A stretch of 64,000 bases of DNA, taken from contig NZ_CP012914.1 of the NCBI RefSeq assembly GCF_001315015.1, positions 1,178,001 through 1,242,000 of the forward strand. The letters are read 5' to 3'. Of this stretch, positions 17,446-25,010 are shown piece after piece. Numbering within the stretch: position 1 is the first letter of the stretch; each line of letters opens with the position of its first letter. The translations under genes and the position numbers were made by a program. The notes under the pieces were generated by a model. It was not told the origin of the DNA. It did not search any database and was given only the letters and a program-made list of their open reading frames with translations. This DNA comes from Azospirillum brasilense (GTDB lineage Bacteria > Pseudomonadota > Alphaproteobacteria > Azospirillales > Azospirillaceae).

Positions 17446-18021
17446 CTATTTTTTGCGGAAAGCGTCGAGTGTCACGACCTCGCCGCGCTTCGGCTCCTCG
17501 CCGGAACGATCCGGGTCGGGCTTGCCGGCGTCGGCTTTGGCCGTGTCGGACTTGGTCGTGTCGGACTTGGCCAGCTTCGTGATCGATGGCTTCACCCCAT
17601 CCATCGCCTTCTTCTCCGGCGCCTCGCGCGCGGGAATGGTGGCGATCTCCGCCGACTCGGTGGGTTCCACGGGCTGGAACTGGAGGGCGAAATTCTCGGA
17701 CGGATCGGCAAAGGTGGTGATGGCGGCGTAGGGGATGACCAGCCGCTCATGCACGTTGTTGAAGCTCAGCGTCACTTCGAAATGATCGTCCAGCGCCTCC
17801 AGCCCATAGAACTGGTACTGGATGACGATGGTCATCTCGTTGGGATACTGGGACGACAGATATTCGGGGATGTCGACGCCCGGGTAACCCGTCCGGAAGG
17901 TCAGGTAGAAGTGATGATCGCCGGGGAGCCCGCGGTCCGTCACCTGGCGGAGCGCGTCACGGACGACACCGCGCAGGGCGGCCTCGACCATGCGGTCATA
18001 ACGCAACTGCTCTCTCGGCAT
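17446..18021 (-). CDS. sspB: SspB family protein, adaptor for ssrA-tagged substrates
   Basis: SspB tethers proteins carrying the ssrA tag to the ClpXP protease. The 191-residue protein matches the alphaproteobacterial SspB type: GDHHFYLTFRT near residue 35, the MTIVIQYQFYGLEALDDHFEVTLSFNNVHERLVIPYAAITTFADPS core near 63-108, then a charged low-complexity linker and a short C-terminal segment (GEVVTLDAFRKK) that fits the ClpX-docking tail. It lies immediately downstream of ssrA on the same strand, so tag and adaptor are neighbours. The tfoX-like gene follows after ten bases. Confidence 0.94.
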   Translation of the reverse strand: MPREQLRYDRMVEAALRGVVRDALRQVTDRGLPGDHHFYLTFRTGYPGVDIPEYLSSQYPNEMTIVIQYQFYGLEALDDHFEVTLSFNNVHERLVIPYAAITTFADPSENFALQFQPVEPTESAEIATIPAREAPEKKAMDGVKPSITKLAKSDTTKSDTAKADAGKPDPDRSGEEPKRGEVVTLDAFRKK

Positions 18022-18055
18022 TCTTGGGCGGGTCCTTAACGCCAGACGGGTAAGT

Positions 18056-18390
18056 GTGGGCCTTCTGTTGCTAGGCGGCCCACGGCCCCACCCTCAGGTG
18101 CTACCCATCGGGGATTGATTTCGGTCAGTTACCGCTGTTAGGCGGCAACGGCGACCGGAGCAACGTTGTCGTTGGCAACTATTGCAATGGCCCGATAACG
18201 GCGGAACCATGCCGGGCGAAGACCATGCCTTTACCACGCGTGTCGATCCTATTTCGCCCCCAACGAACCCGCTCCCTACGGCAACGCCCGAGAGACCGGT
18301 GGTTTGTTTGGTGGAGGCGCCGGGTACCGCCCCCGGGTCCACAACGCTTATTCCGCAAGGCGTTTATCGCCATAGTCGGCTGCTGCCGAC
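18056..18390 (-). ncRNA. ssrA: tmRNA, circularly permuted two-piece type
   Basis: Read on the minus strand, an acceptor piece comes first. It ends with a T-arm-like segment and GCGCCTCCACCA, whose CCA maps to 18309-18311. After a spacer of about 47 bases the coding piece begins with GGGGGCGAAATAGGATCGAC at 18261, whose GGCG can pair with the acceptor CGCC. The tag frame at 18138-18176 reads ANDNVAPVAVAA followed by TAA, a typical alphaproteobacterial degradation tag ending in AVAA. A hairpin at 18056-18083 may mark the 3' end, and the first hairpin at 18375-18390 is GTCGGC/GCCGAC. The ends are approximate. This RNA rescues stalled ribosomes and fills most of the 504-base gap between sspB and thyX. 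Confidence 0.94.
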
Positions 18391-18396
18391 GGACCC

Positions 18397-18425
18397 AATA
18401 TAGGCCCTTCATCCGGATATGGAAA
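18397..18425 (-). promoter_or_regulatory. Predicted ssrA promoter
   Basis: On the minus strand, TTTCCA (18420-18425) and TATATT (18397-18402) are spaced by 17 bases. They would start transcription just before the first hairpin of the tmRNA acceptor piece. Confidence 0.6.
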
Positions 18426-18525
18426 GGGGGTGCGGCGGATTCTGACCGGAGCCCGCCGCGAAAGAGATGACGGGTCCGATTCAGGGACGTAGAGTGCCGC
18501 CCGAATTTCAGTCCCCGGAGTACCC

Positions 18526-19464
18526 ATGCCGATCACGCCCGAGCAGCGCGCCGAGATCGACCGCCTGCGCGCCGTCACCGCCACCACCCGCCGCGCCACC
18601 GTTCCGGCCCTGGAGGAGATCCTCTACGAGCCGCTGGAGGTCCTGGACCACGGCTTCGTGCGCGTCGTCGACTACATGGGCGACGATTCGGCCGTCGTCC
18701 AGGCGGCGCGCGTGTCCTACGGCAAGGGCACCAAGAAGGTCACCGAGGACGCCGGTCTCATCAAGTATCTGATGCGCCATCGCCACTCGACCCCGTTCGA
18801 AATGTGCGAGATCAAGTTCCACGTCAAGCTGCCGATCTTCGTCGCCCGCCAGTGGATTCGCCACCGCACGGCGAACGTCAACGAATACTCCGCGCGCTAC
18901 TCCATCCTCGACCGCGAGTTCTACATCCCGACGCCCGAGAACCTGGGCGCTCAGGCCGTCGTCAACCGGCAGGGTCGCGGCGACGTCCTTCAGGGCGACG
19001 AGGCGGCGTCGGTGATGAAGCTGCTGCGCGACGATTCGGAGATGGTCTACGCCCATTACGAGGAAATGCTGAACCAGCGCGAGGACGGCACCACCATCGA
19101 GGAGGGCCGCCAGGGTCTGGCGCGTGAGCTGGCGCGTATGAACCTGACGCTGAACTACTACACCCAGTGGTACTGGAAGGTCGATCTCCACAACCTTCTG
19201 CATTTCCTCAGCCTGCGCGCCGACCCGCACGCCCAGTACGAGATCCGCGTTTACGCGGAAGCGATGCTGGACGTGGTGAAGCGCTGGGTCCCCGCCGTGT
19301 TCGACGCCTTCAGCGAGTACCGGCTGGGCGGCACCCACATGTCAAAGACCGGTCTGGAGGTCGTGAAGCGCCTGCTGTCGGGCGAGGCGGTGACCCAGGA
19401 GGCCAGCGGCCTGTCCAAGCGCGAGTGGCGGGAGCTGATGGACCAGCTCGGCCGCGCCGAGTAA
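18526..19464 (+). CDS. thyX: FAD-dependent thymidylate synthase
   Basis: ThyX makes dTMP from dUMP using methylene-tetrahydrofolate and FADH2. The 312-residue protein contains the diagnostic RHR-X7-S motif at residues 112-122 (in [16 protein letters not shown]) and the later [19 protein letters not shown] block. CGGAG lies seven bases before the ATG. The gene is divergent from ssrA. Presence of thyX fits an organism lacking thyA, but that cannot be seen here. The glycosyltransferase gene follows after 32 bases and may be co-transcribed. Confidence 0.97.
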   Translation: MPITPEQRAEIDRLRAVTATTRRATVPALEEILYEPLEVLDHGFVRVVDYMGDDSAVVQAARVSYGKGTKKVTEDAGLIKYLMRHRHSTPFEMCEIKFHVKLPIFVARQWIRHRTANVNEYSARYSILDREFYIPTPENLGAQAVVNRQGRGDVLQGDEAASVMKLLRDDSEMVYAHYEEMLNQREDGTTIEEGRQGLARELARMNLTLNYYTQWYWKVDLHNLLHFLSLRADPHAQYEIRVYAEAMLDVVKRWVPAVFDAFSEYRLGGTHMSKTGLEVVKRLLSGEAVTQEASGLSKREWRELMDQLGRAE

Positions 19465-19496
19465 CGCCCGCTCCAACCCTGCAAGGACCAGCCGCC

Positions 19497-21407
19497 ATGA
19501 CGCCGCCCAAGATGTCTCCGCACGAGGCCGATGGACTTCACCGCCAGGGTCTCGTCGCGGCGCAGGCCGGGCGGTTCGATGAGGCGCTGGACCGAATCGG
19601 TCAGGCCATCGCCGCCTACCCCTCGGTCCCCGTCTGGTGGGCCAATTACGGGTTGGTGATGGAAAGCCTGGGCGACGTCGCCGGGGCGGCCAACGCCTAC
19701 GCCGGGGCGCTGAATCTCGACCCGTCGCTGGAAATGGCGATGGACGGGCTGCTCACCATGGCGGAGGCGGTGCGCCGGGCCGGCGATTCGGCGCGCGCGG
19801 AGGCCTTCTTCCGCCGCGCCATCGCCCTGAACCCGAAGACTCTGGCCGCCGTCGCCAATCTCGGCGTGCTGCTGCGCGCCCAGGCGCGGCGGGCGGAAGC
19901 GGTGACGCTCTACGGGCGGGCGGGGCGGCTCGACCCGGCCAACTGGGCGCACCCCTACAACCTCGGCAACGCGCTGGCCGAGATGAACCGGCTGGGCGAG
20001 GCCGACGATGCCTATGGGGCGGCGCTTACCCTGGCGCCGGGCCGGGCGGAGGTGCGGGCGAACCGCGCCACCCGCGTGCTCGCCATGCAGGGGCGGGCGG
20101 ACGAGGCCCTGGCGGAGATCGACGCCGTGGTGGCGCAGCATGGCAGCGTCGATTCGCTGCACGCCTCGCGCCTCTATCTGATGCAGTACGCGCCGGGGCT
20201 GACCATGCCGGCCATCGCCCAGGCCCACGCGGACTGGGGCGCCCGCTACCCCGACCGTCCGGCGCCCGCGGTGGCCGCTCCGGCGCCGAAGATCCGCATC
20301 GGCTATGTCTCGCCGGACTTCCGCGCCCATCCCGTGGGCTTCTTCCTGGAGCCGGTGCTGGCGAACCACGACCGCTCGGCCTTCGAGGTGGTCTGCTACG
20401 CCAACACCGCCAACCCGGACTGGAAGACCGAGCGGCTGATGGCCCACGCCGACCACTGGGTCTGGACCACCGGCCTGGACGATGCGGCTCTGGCCCAGCG
20501 CATCCAGGCGGACGGCATCCACATCCTGGTCGATCTGGCCGGGCAGACCTTCGGCAACCGCCTGCCGGTCTTCGCGCGGCGCGTGGCGCCGGTGCAGGCG
20601 ACCTGGGCGGGCTATGTCGGCACCACCGGCCTGCCGGCCATGGACTATCTGATTTCCGATTCGCGGCAGAGCCCGCCGGGATCGGACGGCTGGTGCATCG
20701 AGGGGATCGTGCGCATGCCCGACGCCTACGTCCCCTGGGCGCCGCCCGAGGACGCGCCGGCCGTGACTCCGCTGCCGCTGGCGACGCGCGGTCACGCCAC
20801 CTTCGGGTCCTTCAACGCGCTGCCCAAGCTGAACGCGGAGGTCGCGGCGCTGTGGGCGCGCGTGCTGGGCGCCATCCCCGGCTCCCGGCTGCTGCTGCGC
20901 ACGCCGGGCCTGGACGACGCCGGCACCGCGGCGCGCACACTGGCGCTGTTCGAGCGGGCCGGGCTCGACCCGGCGCGGGTCGATCTGCGGGGCGGGGCGC
21001 CGCACCGGGAATTCCTGGCCGGCTATGGGGAGGTCGACTTGGCGCTCGACCCCTTCCCCTATTCCGGCGGCCTGACGACGCTGGAGGCGCTGTGGATGGG
21101 CGTGCCGGTGGTGACGCTGGGCGGCGACCGCTTCTGCGCCCGTCATTCGGTGACGCATCTCGCCTCGGCGGGGTTGTCCGATCTGGTGGCCGACGGGCCG
21201 GACGGCTACGTCGCCAAGGCGGCGGCGCTGGTGGCCGACCCGGCGGGGCTGGCGGCCCTGCGTGGCGGGCTGCGGGACCGGCTGGCGGCTTCCCCGGCGC
21301 TGAACGGCGTGCGTTTCACCCGCGCGCTGGAGGCCGCCTTCGGGGTGATGTGGCAGCGCTTCCAGGCCGGGCAGGGGCGGGCGAGCTTCTCGCTTAGCTT
21401 CGATTGA
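19497..21407 (+). CDS. TPR protein with SPINDLY/OGT-type glycosyltransferase domain
   Basis: The 636-residue protein has about six tetratricopeptide repeats in residues 10-230, then a GT41-like domain from about residue 262: IRIGYVSPDFRAHPVGFFLEPVL, then VQATWAGYVGTTGLPAMDYLISD, FGSFNALPKLN, and DPFPYSGGLTTLEALWMGVPVVTL. Such enzymes transfer sugars, usually GlcNAc, to Ser/Thr of proteins. In bacteria many members glycosylate flagellin or other surface proteins, but the substrate here is unknown. No flagellar or polysaccharide genes are adjacent. The ATG at 19497 follows AAGGACC. Confidence 0.9.
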   Translation: MTPPKMSPHEADGLHRQGLVAAQAGRFDEALDRIGQAIAAYPSVPVWWANYGLVMESLGDVAGAANAYAGALNLDPSLEMAMDGLLTMAEAVRRAGDSARAEAFFRRAIALNPKTLAAVANLGVLLRAQARRAEAVTLYGRAGRLDPANWAHPYNLGNALAEMNRLGEADDAYGAALTLAPGRAEVRANRATRVLAMQGRADEALAEIDAVVAQHGSVDSLHASRLYLMQYAPGLTMPAIAQAHADWGARYPDRPAPAVAAPAPKIRIGYVSPDFRAHPVGFFLEPVLANHDRSAFEVVCYANTANPDWKTERLMAHADHWVWTTGLDDAALAQRIQADGIHILVDLAGQTFGNRLPVFARRVAPVQATWAGYVGTTGLPAMDYLISDSRQSPPGSDGWCIEGIVRMPDAYVPWAPPEDAPAVTPLPLATRGHATFGSFNALPKLNAEVAALWARVLGAIPGSRLLLRTPGLDDAGTAARTLALFERAGLDPARVDLRGGAPHREFLAGYGEVDLALDPFPYSGGLTTLEALWMGVPVVTLGGDRFCARHSVTHLASAGLSDLVADGPDGYVAKAAALVADPAGLAALRGGLRDRLAASPALNGVRFTRALEAAFGVMWQRFQAGQGRASFSLSFD

Positions 21408-21410
21408 GGA

Positions 21411-21815
21411 TCAGGCGCGCTCCGACCCCGGCGCGCCGGTGCTCCACAGCAGCCCCAGCACCACGCCCTTGCAGCGCGGCAGCAGCAGGCCGGTCAGCAA
21501 CAGGGTCAGCAACGGCCAGATGGTGAGATGCACCCAGGTCGCCGGCTCGTAGCTCTGCTCGACCGACAGGACGGCGGGGATGATGATGTGGCCGACGATC
21601 AGGATGGTCATCCAGGGTGGGGCGTCGTCGGCGCGCAGATGGCCGAACGCCTCGCCGCAATGGGTGCAGTGGTCCACCGGCTTCAGGTAGTTCCGCAGCA
21701 GGCGCCCGCGTCCGCAGGCCGGGCATTGCCCCATCAGCCCGCGCAGCGCCGCCGTCGTCTTCGACCGCGCGCCGTCTTCCGCTCCGACCGCCGCCGCCCT
21801 GTCTTCCGCCGTCAT
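21411..21815 (-). CDS. DUF983 family membrane protein
   Basis: The 134-residue protein has an N-terminal zinc-ribbon-like motif with CPACGRG and CTHCGEAF (Cys pairs near residues 31/34 and 50/53), followed by two transmembrane helices (about 69-90 and 95-117). This is the layout of DUF983, whose function is not established, although the family often sits near cytochrome oxidase genes. It converges on the glycosyltransferase gene with three bases between the stop codons. Confidence 0.9.
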   Translation of the reverse strand: MTAEDRAAAVGAEDGARSKTTAALRGLMGQCPACGRGRLLRNYLKPVDHCTHCGEAFGHLRADDAPPWMTILIVGHIIIPAVLSVEQSYEPATWVHLTIWPLLTLLLTGLLLPRCKGVVLGLLWSTGAPGSERA

Positions 21816-21875
21816 GACCGCTCCCCTGCGTTCCGATCCCCGAAGGGCCTCATATGGGGAGGGAGCGACCGATCG

Positions 21876-22079
21876 TCACGCCGTTCCGTCGCCCGCACTC
21901 CGGGGTTGCGCCGCGCGCAGGGCCTCCACGCGGCGGGCGATGTTCTCCAGCCGCATCTGAAGTTCATGGGCGCACAGCGCGTGCGCGGCGGCGCGGGCCT
22001 CCGCCTCGATGTCGGCAATGGCGGATTCGAGAGCATTGAGTCGGGCTTGGAGTCGGGCGTCGCGCGGGTCTTCGCTCAT
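21876..22079 (-). CDS. Small hypothetical helical protein
   Basis: The 67-codon frame encodes an Ala/Glu/Arg-rich protein with heptad-like spacing (ALESAIADIEAEARAAAHAL), likely one long coiled-coil helix. GGAG lies about ten bases before the ATG. No family is recognised. It sits between the DUF983 gene and the divergent ABC transporter operon. The favourable ribosome site suggests it is real, but a chance frame in G/C-rich DNA cannot be excluded. Confidence 0.5.
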   Translation of the reverse strand: MSEDPRDARLQARLNALESAIADIEAEARAAAHALCAHELQMRLENIARRVEALRAAQPRSAGDGTA

Positions 22080-22159
22080 CGGATTCCTGCTCCGGCAGTT
22101 GACGGACCGGCCCCTGGGCGTCTACGGGATGCACAAACCCCCTCCGGGAGCCTGGAGCC

Positions 22160-23128
22160 ATGACGATCACCCGCCTGTTTCTCGCCGCCGCCACGGCGGC
22201 CGTCGCGCTGACCAGCGCCGCCGCCTTCGCCCAGACCAAGACCGTCGCGATCACCGCCATCGTCGAGCATCCAGCGCTGGACGCCACGCGCGACGGCGTG
22301 ATCGAGGCGCTGAAGGCCGCGGGCTACACGCCGGGTGACACCCTGAAGGTCGAGTATCAGAGCGCCCAGGGCAACCCCGCAACCGCCGCGCAAATCGCGC
22401 GCCAGTTCGCCGGCGCCCGTCCGGACGTGATCGTTCCGATCTCCACCCCCTCGGCCCAGGCCGTCGTCGCCTCGACCCGCGACATTCCGGTGGTCTTCAC
22501 CGCGGTGACCGACCCGGTCGGCGCGCAGCTCGTCCGCAGCCTCGACAAGCCGGGCGCCAACGTCACCGGCGTGTCGGACATGGCCCCGGTGGCCGAGCAT
22601 GTTGCGCTGATCCGCGAGATCGTGCCGTCGGTCAAGCGTCTGGGTGTCCTCTACAACGCCGGCGAGCCGAACTCCGTCTCGCTGGTCAAGGCGCTGAAGG
22701 CCGAGGCACAGAAGGCCGGGCTGACCGTGGTCGAGGCGACCGCCACCAAATCCGCCGACGCCCAACCCGCCGCCCGCAGCCTCGTCGGCAAGGCCGACGC
22801 GATCTACGTGCCGCTGGACAACACGGTCGTCTCGGCGCTGGAGAGCGTCGTCGCGGTGGGCCAGCAGGCCAAGCTGCCGGTCTTCTCCGCCGACACCGAC
22901 AGCGTGGCGCGCGGCACGGTGGCCTCCATCGGCTTCGACTACCGGCAGGTCGGCCGCCAGACCGGCGAGGCGGTGGTCCGCATCCTGAAGGGCGAGAAGC
23001 CGGGCGACGTTCCGGTGACCTTCGCCAAGGGCACCGACCTGTTCGTGAATCCGAAGTCCGCGGCGGCGATGGGCGTGACCATTCCCGAGGCGGTGATCCA
23101 GCGCGCGACCAAGGTGGTCGGGCAGTAA
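22160..23128 (+). CDS. ABC transporter substrate-binding protein (ABC_sub_bind family)
   Basis: The 322-residue protein has a signal peptide ending near AAAFA-Q (residue 24) and the fold of the ABC_sub_bind family (PF04392): VAITAIVEHPALDATRDGVIEAL, VPISTPSAQAVV, VVFTAVTDPVGAQLV, GVSDMAPVAEHVALIREIVPSVKRLGVLYN. Firmicute relatives named TrpX are linked to tryptophan regulons, but most members have no proven ligand. It is first in a three-gene operon with permease and ATPase. A palindromic repeat lies between it and the permease. Confidence 0.92.
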   Translation: MTITRLFLAAATAAVALTSAAAFAQTKTVAITAIVEHPALDATRDGVIEALKAAGYTPGDTLKVEYQSAQGNPATAAQIARQFAGARPDVIVPISTPSAQAVVASTRDIPVVFTAVTDPVGAQLVRSLDKPGANVTGVSDMAPVAEHVALIREIVPSVKRLGVLYNAGEPNSVSLVKALKAEAQKAGLTVVEATATKSADAQPAARSLVGKADAIYVPLDNTVVSALESVVAVGQQAKLPVFSADTDSVARGTVASIGFDYRQVGRQTGEAVVRILKGEKPGDVPVTFAKGTDLFVNPKSAAAMGVTIPEAVIQRATKVVGQ

Positions 23129-23188
23129 GTTGTTTCGCGGTAAGGTGTTTCGCAGCAAGTTGCTTTATTGAGGGGGAGTGGTTGGGAC

Positions 23189-23275
23189 GGGCCCCCCTCC
23201 CGACCTCCCCCCGCTTCGCAGGGGGAGGAGAAAGCCCTCCCCTGCGGAGCGGGGGAGGGTTTGGGTGGGGGCCCG
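23189..23275. repeat. G/C-rich palindromic intergenic repeat, copy B
   Basis: Outer GGGCCCCCC and GGGTGGGGGCCC arms enclose two inner palindromes built of CCTCCCC and GGGGGAGG around GCTTCGC and GCGGAGC centres. It sits inside an operon, between the substrate-binding and permease genes. Just before it, the similar phrases AAGTTGTTTCGC, AAGGTGTTTCGC and AAGTTGCTTT repeat at 23127-23165. Confidence 0.8.
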
Positions 23276-23300
23276 CCGCGACACGCCCCAAGGACCGATC

Positions 23301-24200
23301 ATGAGTGAAATCGCCTTTTTCGGGGCCGTTGAGATCGGGCTGGTGTACGCGCTGGTCGCCCTCGGCGTGTACCTGTCCTTCCGGGTGCTCGATTTCCCGG
23401 ACCTGACGGTGGACGGCAGCTTCCCGCTGGGCGCGGCGGTCTGCGCCACGCTGCTGGTTGCCGGGGTCAACCCGTGGATCGCCAGCCTCGTCGCGGCGCT
23501 GGCCGGCTCGATGGCCGGGCTGGTCACGGCGACGCTGAACGTCCGCTTCAAGATCCTGCATCTGCTGGCCAGCATCCTGACCATGATCGCGCTGTTCTCG
23601 GTGAACCTGCGCATCATGGGCCGCCCGAACGTGGCGCTGCTGATGCAGGACACGGTGCTGACGCCCTTCTACGGGCTGGGGCTGCCCGACCATGTGGTGC
23701 GTCCGCTGGTCGTGCTGGTCGTGGTGGTCGTGATCGTCCTGCTGCTGTCCCGCTTCCTGAACAGCGAATTCGGCCTCGCCATGCGGGCGACCGGCGTCAA
23801 CGCCCGGATGGCCCGCGCGCAGGGCGTGCAGACGGACTTCCACATCTACGCCGGCATGGCTCTGTCGAACGGTCTGTGCGCCCTGGCCGGCGCGCTGTTC
23901 GCCCAGACCAACGGCTTCGCCGACGTGACCACCGGCATCGGCACCATCGTGGTCGGTCTGGCGGCGGTGATCGTCGGCGAGACGGTGCTGCCGGCCCGCG
24001 CGATGCTGTGGGCGCTGGTCGGCTGCGTCGTCGGCTCCATCCTCTACCGTCTGGCGGTCCAGCTGGCCCTGTCGGCGGACGCCATCGGGCTCCAGGCCTC
24101 CGACCTCAACCTCGTCACCGCCGTCCTGGTCGCGGTGGCGCTGATCCTGCCGCGGATGCGGCTGAAAGCTGCGTCGAAGAAGAGAGAGGCCGCCCGATGA
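23301..24200 (+). CDS. ABC transporter permease (ABC_sub_bind-type system)
   Basis: The 299-residue integral membrane protein has about eight to nine hydrophobic helices and the pattern of BPD_transp_2 permeases that accompany ABC_sub_bind proteins: LVYALVALGVYLSFRVLDFPDLTVDGSFPLGAAV near residues 11-44 and EFGLAMRATGVNARMARAQGV near 158-178, the presumed ATPase-coupling loop. The start is the ATG at 23301. It overlaps the ATPase gene by four bases (ATGA). Confidence 0.92.
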   Translation: MSEIAFFGAVEIGLVYALVALGVYLSFRVLDFPDLTVDGSFPLGAAVCATLLVAGVNPWIASLVAALAGSMAGLVTATLNVRFKILHLLASILTMIALFSVNLRIMGRPNVALLMQDTVLTPFYGLGLPDHVVRPLVVLVVVVVIVLLLSRFLNSEFGLAMRATGVNARMARAQGVQTDFHIYAGMALSNGLCALAGALFAQTNGFADVTTGIGTIVVGLAAVIVGETVLPARAMLWALVGCVVGSILYRLAVQLALSADAIGLQASDLNLVTAVLVAVALILPRMRLKAASKKREAAR

Positions 24201-24994
24201 TCACGGTCAACGGCATTCACGTCACCTTCGGGCGCGGCACCCCGCTGGAGAAGCACGCCCTGCGCGGCGTCGACCTGACGATCCCGGAAGGGCAGTTCGT
24301 CACCGTCATCGGCTCCAACGGCGCCGGCAAGTCCACCTTCCTGGGCGCGCTGGCCGGAGACGTGATCGCCGAGGAGGGCAGCATCGCCATCGACGGGGTG
24401 GACGTCACCCGCTGGGCGACACCGAAGCGCGCCTCGCTGGTCGCTCGCGTCTTTCAGGACCCGATGGTCGGAAGCTGCACCGCGCTCACCATCGAAGAGA
24501 ACATGGCGCTGGCCGCCGCCCGCGGGCGCCGCCGCGGCCTGGGCTCCGCCCTGCGCGGCGACCGCCGCCGGCATTTCCGCGAGCGCATCGCGGAGCTGGG
24601 GCTGGGTCTGGAGAACCGGCTGCACGACCGCATGGGCCTGCTGTCCGGCGGGCAGCGCCAAGCGGTCAGCCTGCTGATGGCGACGCTCGCCGGGTCGAAG
24701 ATCCTGCTGCTCGACGAACACACGGCGGCGCTCGACCCCGGAACGGCGGAGTTCGTTCTGGGCCTGACAAAGCGCATCGTCGAGGAGAACCGGTTGACCA
24801 CGCTGATGGTCACCCACTCCATGCGGCAGGCGCTGGACTACGGCGACCGCACGGTGATGCTGCACGAGGGACGGATCGTGCTCGACGTGTCGGGGGAGCA
24901 GCGCGCCGGGCTGGACGTGCCGCACCTGCTGGCGCTGTTCGCCAAGCAGCGCGGCGGCGAGGACATCACCGACGACAGCCTGCTGATCGGCTGA
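24197..24994 (+). CDS. ABC transporter ATP-binding protein (ABC_sub_bind-type system)
   Basis: The 265-residue ATPase shows Walker A GSNGAGKST (near residue 36), signature LSGGQRQ (near 151), Walker B ILLLDEH (near 172) and the switch His in VTHS. It energises import by the permease encoded just upstream, with which it overlaps by four bases. The three genes form a complete importer of unknown ligand. Confidence 0.94.
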   Translation: MITVNGIHVTFGRGTPLEKHALRGVDLTIPEGQFVTVIGSNGAGKSTFLGALAGDVIAEEGSIAIDGVDVTRWATPKRASLVARVFQDPMVGSCTALTIEENMALAAARGRRRGLGSALRGDRRRHFRERIAELGLGLENRLHDRMGLLSGGQRQAVSLLMATLAGSKILLLDEHTAALDPGTAEFVLGLTKRIVEENRLTTLMVTHSMRQALDYGDRTVMLHEGRIVLDVSGEQRAGLDVPHLLALFAKQRGGEDITDDSLLIG

Positions 24995-25010
24995 GGCAGG
25001 GGGAAGGGCG

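Noticed and set aside
18182..18470. Small open frames over the tmRNA locus
   Set aside because: They lie within the acceptor and coding pieces of ssrA, whose RNA signatures and tag explain the region.
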